Source of the DNA: an uncultured Eubacteriales bacterium
Lineage (GTDB): Bacteria > Bacillota_A > Clostridia > Christensenellales > Aristaeellaceae
NCBI GenBank assembly: GCA_902795555.1
Contig: CADBLV010000169.1
Coordinates: 1 to 5,196 of the forward strand
DNA: 5,196 nucleotides
Reading direction: 5' to 3'
Shown: positions 1 to 5,196 of the stretch, in pieces
How the letters are laid out: each line of letters opens with the position of its first letter
How positions within the stretch are numbered: position 1 is the stretch's first letter
The notes under the pieces: model-generated
Databases searched by the model: none
What the model was told of the DNA's origin: nothing
The model's input: the letters and a program-made list of their open reading frames with translations, nothing else
Program-made: the position numbers and the translations under genes

Positions 1-1436
1 TTCACAATCGTCGAAAGCCGTTCTTCCTCCGCTCTGCGCTTTTCCTCTCCCAGCGTTTTGGAAGGAAGCGTGTGCAGAATCGCCCGATTGTCCGTGTTCA
101 GGAGAAGATCCGCCGCCAGACGATCCAGCTCGCCGTTTTCGAGCATTTCCCGGAGTTCCCGCACAGCGGACTCGTTTTCCAGGTTTTCCCGCGGATCTCC
201 TCCGAAGATCCAGTCCCCCGTGCATCGGATGGCCCGGGAAATGCCCTGGGGTTCGTCCTCCTCCCGCAGATGGAAGATAAAGCGGTTCATGGAAGCCTCC
301 GCCGCGTCCCGGTCCAGGCCTTCTCTTGCGATGGACTTTCCGGTTTGCGTAAGCAGGGTCATCAGCTCCGCTTCCTTCCCGTCGGTCACATTTTCCGCAT
401 GAATTGTCACCCAGGATTGCAGAGAGTCGTCGTCTATGGAAATGCTCAGATCCTGGGCCAGGCCCTTTTCCAGCACCGCGCGCTTCAGCGGGGATTCATT
501 GTTCCCGGTCAGCACGTCCGCGATAATGCCCAGCGCGTCATTTTTTGCCCGATCCCGCCAGGTGCCCGTAAGCTTCGCAATGCTCAGATGTCCGCGGTTC
601 TTCGCGTCCTGATCCTGCGCAAGCTCATAGAAAATGGTTTTCTCAGAGGAAGTCGCCTCCTGCATCCGATAAACAGGCAGTTCTTCCCGCCGGTCAAACT
701 CCCTCAGCACGCCGTCGATCAGATCGAGCATCTCTTCGATCGGAACAGCCCCGTCCAGATAGATGAGGGCGTTGGAAGGATGATAAAAGCGGTGATAGGT
801 CTCCCGGAATTGTTCAAAGGTCAGATCGGGAATCGCCTCGGGGTCGCCCCCGCTGTTGAACCCATAGCAGGTGTCCGGAAACAGTTGCTTCATGATCTGG
901 CGGTCAATCAGCGTGTCCGTGTCACTCATGGCGCCCTTCATTTCGTTAAACACCACGCCCTTATAGGCCGGCTTTCCCTCTTCGTCCCGGTCGATATGCC
1001 ATCCTTCCTGATAAAACCGTTTCGGATCGTGAATCACCCTGGGATGGAAAACCGCGTCCAGATATACGCCCGTCAGGTTCAGAAGATCCCGGGGATTCCG
1101 GCTGGCCACGGGATACATGGTCATGTCCGAAAAGGTCATGGCGTTCAGAAAGGTGTTCATGCTGCTTTTCATCAGTTCCACAAACGGTTCCTTCACAGGA
1201 TACTTCGCGCTTCCGCAAAGCACGCTGTGCTCCAGAATGTGGAAAACCCCGGTGTTGTCCTCCGGCAGCGTCCGGAAACCGATGGAAAACACCATGTTTT
1301 CCGCGCCGTTGTCCAGCCAGAACAGCTCCGCGCCTGTTTTCGTATGAATCATCCGGATGCAGCGTCCGTGCAATTCCCTGCTGTCGCTCACGGAGACCGT
1401 CTCAAATCCGTGCCCGGCCAAATGCTTTTCCGTCAA
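1..1436 (-). CDS. M16C-family zinc metallopeptidase (presequence protease/insulinase-like), N-terminal half, 3' end outside window
   Basis: Reading the minus strand from a TTG at 1436 gives 478 open codons that run off the left edge. The frame has the inverted zinc motif HxxEH as HILEH (residues 66-70), set in GVFHILEHSVLCGS, followed by KYPVKEPFVELMKSSMNTFL. This block is typical of family M16C (PreP, falcilysin, Cym1). In the family the two His residues bind zinc and the Glu is the catalytic base. E165 in VVFNEMKG is the likely third zinc ligand, at about the spacing expected for M16C. Family members are about 970 residues, so roughly half is present, with no frameshift seen. No signal peptide or membrane segment is visible, so a cytoplasmic role degrading oligopeptides is inferred; the substrate is unknown. 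The TTG start is chosen because a Shine-Dalgarno site lies 7 nt upstream, and the only upstream in-frame ATG (at 1481) lies in the promoter -10 box. It is transcribed away from dgt. Confidence 0.93.
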   Translation of the reverse strand, partial: MTEKHLAGHGFETVSVSDSRELHGRCIRMIHTKTGAELFWLDNGAENMVFSIGFRTLPEDNTGVFHILEHSVLCGSAKYPVKEPFVELMKSSMNTFLNAMTFSDMTMYPVASRNPRDLLNLTGVYLDAVFHPRVIHDPKRFYQEGWHIDRDEEGKPAYKGVVFNEMKGAMSDTDTLIDRQIMKQLFPDTCYGFNSGGDPEAIPDLTFEQFRETYHRFYHPSNALIYLDGAVPIEEMLDLIDGVLREFDRREELPVYRMQEATSSEKTIFYELAQDQDAKNRGHLSIAKLTGTWRDRAKNDALGIIADVLTGNNESPLKRAVLEKGLAQDLSISIDDDSLQSWVTIHAENVTDGKEAELMTLLTQTGKSIAREGLDRDAAEASMNRFIFHLREEDEPQGISRAIRCTGDWIFGGDPRENLENESAVRELREMLENGELDRLAADLLLNTDNRAILHTLPSKTLGEEKRRAEEERLSTIV

Positions 1437-1443
1437 TGCGTTT

Positions 1444-1450
1444 CTCCCCT
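1444..1450 (-). promoter_or_regulatory. Ribosome binding site of the M16C peptidase
   Basis: On the minus strand AGGGGAG sits 7 nt before the TTG at 1436, which is ideal spacing. The alternative ATG at 1481 has no comparable site. This decides in favour of the TTG start. Confidence 0.7.
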
Positions 1451-1479
1451 TCTTCCAAGCGAATGTATCGATGGAATCC

Positions 1480-1507
1480 ATTGTATCCCATTCGCGCCGC
1501 TTGTCAA
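1480..1507 (-). promoter_or_regulatory. Sigma-A type promoter of the M16C peptidase gene
   Basis: On the minus strand a perfect -35 hexamer TTGACA (1502-1507) is separated by 16 bp from a -10 hexamer TACAAT (1480-1485, one mismatch to TATAAT). Transcription would start near 1473 and leave a leader of about 37 nt before the TTG start. The position directly upstream of the gene's ribosome binding site supports the call. No extended -10 TG is present. This is the best promoter match I found in the window. Confidence 0.8.
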
Positions 1508-1522
1508 GGGTTGAGGTTTCCC

Positions 1523-1566
1523 GCGGACATCTTTGATTGTATGCTCCGCTCCCTGGATGTCTCCGC
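1523..1566. repeat. Imperfect inverted repeat in the divergent intergenic region
   Basis: GCGGACATC (1523-1531) is mirrored by GATGTC (1556-1561) plus CGC (1564-1566), with two extra bases in the right arm. The spacer is 24 nt. It lies between the peptidase -35 box and the -10-like element before dgt, where an operator could act on both promoters. No poly-T tract follows, so it is not a terminator. The arms are short, and chance occurrence in GC-rich DNA is possible. Confidence 0.3.
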
Positions 1567-1607
1567 CGGAAAAAAAGGATTTTCGTTCCCTCGCGTTGTA
1601 TTTATTG

Positions 1608-1613
1608 TATAGA
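1608..1613 (+). promoter_or_regulatory. Possible -10 element of the dgt-dnaG-rpoD operon
   Basis: TATAGA (two mismatches to TATAAT) lies in the most AT-rich stretch before dgt. It would place a transcription start near 1620, a few bases before the ribosome binding site. No good -35 is present: the sequence 16-17 bp upstream is TTCCCT or GTTCCC. If real, the promoter is weak or activator-dependent. Some promoter is expected in this gap because the upstream gene is divergent. Confidence 0.35.
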
Positions 1614-1626
1614 TCTCTGTTCAGAA

Positions 1627-1633
1627 GGGGGAG
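1627..1633 (+). promoter_or_regulatory. Ribosome binding site of dgt
   Basis: GGGGGAG ends 6 nt before the ATG at 1640 and directly abuts another in-frame ATG at 1634. The spacing favours 1640 as the real start, and the 1640 product begins MTIRE, which resembles the usual N-terminus of clostridial homologues. Confidence 0.6.
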
Positions 1634-1639
1634 ATGGGT

Positions 1640-2644
1640 ATGACCATCCGGGAAAGGCAGGAACAGCTGGAATTCTCGTTCCTGGCCCCCTATGCCACCC
1701 GGTCCGCCGAGTCCGCCGGCCGGGAGCATCCCGTTTCTCCCTGCGATCTGAGAACGGATTTTCAAAGGGACCGGGACCGGATTATCCATTGCAAGTCCTT
1801 CCGCAGGCTGAAGTTTAAAACGCAGGTTTTCCTTTCTCCTGAAGGGGATCATTACAGGACGCGTCTCACGCACACCCTGGAGGTCGCTCAGGTGGCGCGT
1901 ACCCTGGCCCGCGCCCTCCGCCTGAATGAGGATCTGACGGAAGCCATCGCCCTGGGGCATGATCTGGGGCACACGCCCTTTGGGCACATCGGCGAACGCA
2001 CGCTGAACGATCTGCTTCCCGACGGTTTCCGGCATAACGAGCAAAGCCTCCGGGTGGTGGATCTCCTGGAAAACGGCGGTCAGGGCCTGAATCTCACTTC
2101 CGAGGTGCGCAGCGGCATCCTCCGGCATTCCGGTTCCCTCCTGCCCGAAACCCCGGAGGCGGAGTGTGTGCGCCGGGCAGACAGGATCGCTTACCTCAAT
2201 CACGATCTGGACGACGCCCTCCGGGCCGGCATCCTCAAGCCCTTCGAGCTTCCGGCGGATTGTCTGAAGGTCCTGGGCCGTTCCCACGGAGAGCGCATCA
2301 ACACGATGATCACCGATATCGTTCAGGAAAGCGCCGGAAAGCCGCATCTGTTCATGAGCCCCCTGGTGCAGGAGGTCACGGACGGTCTGCGGGAATTCAT
2401 GTTCGCCCGGGTATACCGGAACGGCTGGCGCGATCCCGAAGAGCAGCGCTGCGATTATGTCCTGCGCCGTCTGTTCGAGCATTACTGCGCTCATCCCGGA
2501 GAAATGCCCGAGGAGTTCGTCCTCATTGGGTATCGGGACGGAATTGAACGCAGCGTCTGCGATTTCCTCTCCTGTATGACCGACCGGTATGCCACCCGCG
2601 CCTTCACCGATCTGTTTGTTCCTTCCTCCTTTCAGGCGTTCTGA
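1640..2644 (+). CDS. dgt: Deoxyguanosinetriphosphate triphosphohydrolase-like protein (HD domain dNTPase)
   Basis: This complete gene encodes 334 residues (336 if the ATG at 1634 is used), the normal length for the shorter, bacillus/clostridia-type dGTPases. The family hydrolyses dNTPs, classically dGTP, to the deoxynucleoside and triphosphate, and so tunes the dNTP pool in the cytoplasm. The N-terminal part has the family block RDRDRIIHCKSFRRLKFKTQ (residues 43-62), then SPEGDHYRTRLTHTLEV. The metal-binding HD residues are H78 (THTLE), H107-D108 (GHDLGHTPFGH, 106-116) and probably D189 (ADRIAYLNHDLDDA). All are intact, so an active enzyme is expected. Nucleotide preference cannot be read from the sequence. 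It appears to be the first gene of an operon with dnaG, 65 bp downstream on the same strand, and rpoD. This neighbourhood is common in Clostridia and fits a role in coordinating nucleotide supply with replication. Confidence 0.95.
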   Translation: MTIRERQEQLEFSFLAPYATRSAESAGREHPVSPCDLRTDFQRDRDRIIHCKSFRRLKFKTQVFLSPEGDHYRTRLTHTLEVAQVARTLARALRLNEDLTEAIALGHDLGHTPFGHIGERTLNDLLPDGFRHNEQSLRVVDLLENGGQGLNLTSEVRSGILRHSGSLLPETPEAECVRRADRIAYLNHDLDDALRAGILKPFELPADCLKVLGRSHGERINTMITDIVQESAGKPHLFMSPLVQEVTDGLREFMFARVYRNGWRDPEEQRCDYVLRRLFEHYCAHPGEMPEEFVLIGYRDGIERSVCDFLSCMTDRYATRAFTDLFVPSSFQAF

Positions 2645-2649
2645 CCGTT

Positions 2650-2670
2650 CCGGGCTTTCCGAAGCGCCGG
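2650..2670 (+). other. Small hairpin in the dgt-dnaG gap
   Basis: Six bases after the dgt stop, CCGG-GCTT and AAGC-g-CCGG can form an 8-bp stem with one bulged G around a TCCG loop. No run of T follows (the next bases are GTCTCCCC), so it is not a classic intrinsic terminator. It could be an mRNA processing or stability element, a weak attenuator, or chance pairing. Confidence 0.35.
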
Positions 2671-2696
2671 GTCTCCCCTGATGATCCCATAAGAAC

Positions 2697-2702
2697 AGGT
2701 GA
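2697..2702 (+). promoter_or_regulatory. Ribosome binding site of dnaG
   Basis: AGGTGA matches the 3' part of the consensus AAGGAGGTGA and ends 7 nt before the dnaG ATG at 2710. It supports this start. Confidence 0.65.
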
Positions 2703-2709
2703 CGCACAC

Positions 2710-4482
2710 ATGGCTTCCAAATATCCCACAGCCTGGATGGACGAGCTTCGCTCCCGTTCTGATATCGTGCAGATTGTCTCCGGCTATGTCAGCCTGAAAA
2801 AAAACGGTCGGCGGCATCTGGGGCTCTGTCCCTTTCACAGTGAAAAAACCGCCTCCTTCTCCGTGGACGGAGAACGTCAGCTCTTCTATTGCTTCGGCTG
2901 CAAGGCCGGCGGAGATGTGATCACGTTCGTGATGAACATCGAGCGGCTCTCTTTTCCCGAAGCGGTGGAAATGCTGGCAGAACGGGCCCATCTGCCCGTC
3001 CCGGAACTGGAGGAAGATCCGGAGTATGAGCGCCGCCGTTCGCAGAAAGAGCGCCTGCTGGAGGCCAACCGGCAGGTCGCGCGGTTCTATCACGATCTGC
3101 TCTATCGCCCGGAGGGAGCCGCCTCTCTGGCCTATCTGAAAAAGCGCGGCCTCTCCGCCGGGATCATCACGAAGTTCGGTCTCGGGGCATCGCCGGACAG
3201 CTGGACATCCCTTTCGGATCATCTGCTTTCCCAGGGCTTTACCCTCGAAGAGCTCTCGCTGGCCGGCCTCACGTATGTCAGCGCCGATCGGGCTGGGCCT
3301 AAGCCCCGCTATCATGATGTCTTCCGTTCCCGGGCCATGTTTCCCATCATCGATGCCCACAGAAATGTCATTGCCTTCGGCGGTCGCCTGCTCACAGCTC
3401 AGAAAGAGCAGAAATACCTGAACACGTCGGACACCCCCGTGTTCAACAAGCGGTTCAATATCTACGCCGCCAATCTTCTCCGTCAGCAGCGGAATCTGGA
3501 GCGGGTCATCCTGGTGGAAGGATATATGGACGTAGTCTCCCTTGCTCAGTTCGGCATCGAAGGCGTCTGCGCCACCCTGGGAACAGCCTTCACCAATGAG
3601 CAGGCCCGCCTGATGCACCGCTTCGCCCCCCAGGTGTATCTGGCCTACGATGGGGATGCCGCAGGTCAGCGGGCCATTCTTCGCGGCCTGTCCATCCTGG
3701 AGCAGGAGGGCATCCCCTGCCGCGTGATCGATTTTCCGGATGGGCTGGATCCGGATGAGTTCATCCGCCGGGACGGAGCAGAAGCCTTTCGCGCCCTGCC
3801 CCTCCTCAGCCCCACGGCCTACCGGCTTCGCCGTCTGAAAGAAGGATACAATCTGGCGGATCCCGAAAAGCGCATGGAATTCGCCCGGGAGGCGGTAAAG
3901 CTCCTTTCGAATCTCGATCCGGTGGAAAGAGAAACATACCTTCGCAGCCTGTCCGTTGAAACCGGATTTGACCGGGAAATTCTCCTGGATCAGCTTCGCC
4001 GGGTCGCCCCTCCGGAAGAGGATCATCCCGACGGCGCCCGCGAAAAATCGTCGCCCCGTCCCGTGTCCCGTCGCTTCCGCGAAGCCCCTCCTTCCGAGGA
4101 AACGGTGGCCCAGGAGCGCCTGATCGGCATCCTCGCCTCGGGACAAATCCCGAAAGATCTCGTGGAAGAAAAGGATTTTGGGGATGACGAGTTGAAATCA
4201 TTATATGTGAATCTGAAATCCGGCATGAGCGTTCAGGAGCTCGTCTCCTCCGCGCCGGACGATTCCTCCCGGTCCAGGTTCGCGCGGATCCTGATGGCGC
4301 CCCCTGCCCGGGATACGGATGAACTGATTGCCATGGCCAACGATTGCGTCCGCCGTCTCCGCAGGCGTAAGCTGCAGGCCCGGCTGGATGAACTGATGAA
4401 GCAGGTCTCTCAGGCATCCGGCCCGGAAAAAGACGCGCTGACCCGGGAAGCGCAGGAGATCGCCCGAAAGCTGAACAGCTGA
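2710..4482 (+). CDS. dnaG: DNA primase DnaG
   Basis: This complete gene encodes 590 residues, the usual bacterial primase length. DnaG makes the short RNA primers for Okazaki fragments and acts with the replicative helicase at the fork. The N-terminal CHC2 zinc-binding domain has C40, H43, C61 and C64 (CPFH and CFGC). The RNA polymerase core carries the basic block around 199-212 (PRYHDVFRSRAMFP) and FGGR (223-226). The TOPRIM domain has E270 and D274 (VEGYMD), D314 and D316 (AYDGD), and D347/D349 (LDPDE), the full metal-binding set known from E. coli DnaG. A polar, Pro/Arg/Glu-rich linker (about 433-466) leads to a mainly helical C-terminal domain (about 467-590), which in the family binds the helicase. 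That part is far less conserved, as usual. The ATG has a good ribosome binding site. The gene lies between dgt and rpoD, as expected for the macromolecular synthesis operon. Confidence 0.98.
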   Translation: MASKYPTAWMDELRSRSDIVQIVSGYVSLKKNGRRHLGLCPFHSEKTASFSVDGERQLFYCFGCKAGGDVITFVMNIERLSFPEAVEMLAERAHLPVPELEEDPEYERRRSQKERLLEANRQVARFYHDLLYRPEGAASLAYLKKRGLSAGIITKFGLGASPDSWTSLSDHLLSQGFTLEELSLAGLTYVSADRAGPKPRYHDVFRSRAMFPIIDAHRNVIAFGGRLLTAQKEQKYLNTSDTPVFNKRFNIYAANLLRQQRNLERVILVEGYMDVVSLAQFGIEGVCATLGTAFTNEQARLMHRFAPQVYLAYDGDAAGQRAILRGLSILEQEGIPCRVIDFPDGLDPDEFIRRDGAEAFRALPLLSPTAYRLRRLKEGYNLADPEKRMEFAREAVKLLSNLDPVERETYLRSLSVETGFDREILLDQLRRVAPPEEDHPDGAREKSSPRPVSRRFREAPPSEETVAQERLIGILASGQIPKDLVEEKDFGDDELKSLYVNLKSGMSVQELVSSAPDDSSRSRFARILMAPPARDTDELIAMANDCVRRLRRRKLQARLDELMKQVSQASGPEKDALTREAQEIARKLNS

Positions 4483-4523
4483 TGAAAAAGGCCCTCCGTG
4501 ATGTGACGAGTGATGCAAGAAAA

Positions 4524-4532
4524 AAGGAGAGG
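4524..4532 (+). promoter_or_regulatory. Ribosome binding site of rpoD
   Basis: AAGGAGAGG lies in the dnaG-rpoD gap and ends 7 nt before the TTG at 4540. It is the strongest Shine-Dalgarno match in the window. It decides for the TTG start over the in-frame ATG at 4513, from which this site would lie inside the coding region. Confidence 0.75.
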
Positions 4533-4539
4533 ATTTACG

Positions 4540-5196
4540 TTGTCGCTTCTTTCCCCCGAAAACAGGCAGGCTAAGCTGAACGAGCTCTATGAATTCGGCA
4601 AATCCAAGGGAACGCTCACCTACAAGGAGATCATGGATCGTCTGCTTGAATTGCAAATGGATTCCGATCAGCTGGATCATGTCCTTGAAACCCTGGATGC
4701 CTACGGGGTTTCCGTGGTGAATGATTCCGGCGCCGCGGATTCCATCGCGGATGATCTGGCCGCCGATCAGGCTGCGGCCGCCGGCGAGGATACGCCCCCG
4801 GAGGATCTCGATCTGTCCGTTCCCGAAGGGATCAGCATTGATGATCCTGTGCGGATGTACCTCAAAGAGATCGGCAAAGTTCCCCTGCTCACGGCCGAGG
4901 AGGAAATTGAAATCGCCAAGCGTCTGGAGGAAGGCGATGAATCAGCCAAGCAGAAGCTGGCGGAGGCCAACCTGCGCCTGGTCGTTTCGATCGCCAAGCG
5001 GTATGTGGGCCGCGGGATGCTCTTCCTGGACCTGATTCAGGAAGGCAATCTCGGTCTCATCAAAGCCGTGGAAAAGTTTGACTATCGAAAAGGCTTCAAG
5101 TTCTCCACCTATGCCACCTGGTGGATCCGTCAGGCGATCACCCGGGCCATCGCCGATCAGGCGAGGACGATCCGCATTCCCGTGCACATGGTGGAA
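4540..5196 (+). CDS. rpoD: RNA polymerase primary sigma factor (RpoD/SigA), N-terminal part, 3' end outside window
   Basis: 219 codons are open to the right edge; the primary sigma of Firmicutes is usually about 360-400 residues, so over half is present. The protein directs core RNA polymerase to housekeeping promoters. A region 1.1-like segment (about 8-62, [12 protein letters not shown]) is followed by a linker at 61-102 with many Asp/Glu and no Lys/Arg. Region 1.2 begins [20 protein letters not shown] (101-120). Region 2 runs from about 137: [18 protein letters not shown] (core binding), [38 protein letters not shown] (2.3-2.4, -10 melting and recognition, 187-206), then [11 protein letters not shown] entering region 3. 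The aromatic WW pair and the 2.4 helix are intact, so it is a standard group 1 sigma. The TTG start has the best ribosome site; an in-frame ATG at 4513 would add nine residues (MQEKRRGFT). No promoter is evident in the 57-bp gap after dnaG, so co-transcription is likely. Confidence 0.97.
   Translation, partial: MSLLSPENRQAKLNELYEFGKSKGTLTYKEIMDRLLELQMDSDQLDHVLETLDAYGVSVVNDSGAADSIADDLAADQAAAAGEDTPPEDLDLSVPEGISIDDPVRMYLKEIGKVPLLTAEEEIEIAKRLEEGDESAKQKLAEANLRLVVSIAKRYVGRGMLFLDLIQEGNLGLIKAVEKFDYRKGFKFSTYATWWIRQAITRAIADQARTIRIPVHMVE

Noticed and set aside
72..1514. Long open frame (480 codons) on the plus strand opposite the M16C peptidase
   Set aside because: The minus-strand frame has clear family motifs (HILEH, NEMKG), while this one shows no recognisable domain. 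Open antisense frames are expected from the GC-rich codon bias of the true gene.
1536..1541. Second TACAAT on the minus strand upstream of the peptidase promoter
   Set aside because: No acceptable -35 lies 16-18 bp upstream (the sequence there resembles GGAGAC), and a much better promoter lies nearer the gene.
1433..2707. Minus-strand open frame (424 codons) opposite dgt and across the intergenic region
   Set aside because: It crosses the divergent promoter region and lies opposite a complete dGTPase gene. It has no recognisable motif, so it is a shadow.
2632..4146. Minus-strand open frame (504 codons) opposite dnaG
   Set aside because: The plus strand encodes all primase motifs, and this frame has the low-complexity look of an antisense translation. 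No ribosome site or family signal was seen.
3140..4482. Possible internal promoter for rpoD inside dnaG, as known in some other bacteria
   Set aside because: I found no convincing -35/-10 pair by eye near the 3' end of dnaG or in the gap, so none is claimed.
1..5196. CRISPR arrays, tRNA/rRNA genes, insertion sequences, attachment sites or a novel defence system
   Set aside because: No regularly spaced repeats, terminal inverted repeats, transposase-like frames or structured RNA signatures were seen. Nearly all the DNA is accounted for by four housekeeping genes.

Overview
The window is moderately high in GC and carries ordinary housekeeping genes of a Clostridia-type member of the Firmicutes (Bacillota). 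The evidence for that lineage is the gene order dgt–dnaG–rpoD, strong AGGAG-like ribosome binding sites, two likely TTG starts, and the sequence style of the primase and the primary sigma factor. I cannot name a genus from the sequence alone.

Layout. Positions 1-1436 (minus strand) hold the N-terminal half of a large M16C (presequence-protease/insulinase-like) zinc metallopeptidase that runs off the left edge. A compact divergent intergenic region (1437-1639) follows. It contains a near-consensus sigma-A promoter for the peptidase (TTGACA, 16 bp, TACAAT), a weaker -10-like element for the rightward genes, and an imperfect inverted repeat between them. Rightward come dgt (HD-domain dNTP triphosphohydrolase, 1640-2644), a 65-bp gap with a small hairpin, dnaG (primase, 2710-4482), a 57-bp gap, and the start of rpoD/sigA (primary sigma factor, 4540 to the right edge).

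The three rightward genes look like one transcription unit, the clostridial form of the macromolecular synthesis operon. They couple control of the dNTP pool (Dgt), primer synthesis at the replication fork (DnaG) and housekeeping transcription (RpoD). The peptidase is divergently transcribed, and nothing in the sequence links it functionally to the operon.

I looked for a novel system and did not find one. The points most worth checking are the start codons of the peptidase and rpoD, and the small structures in the intergenic gaps.
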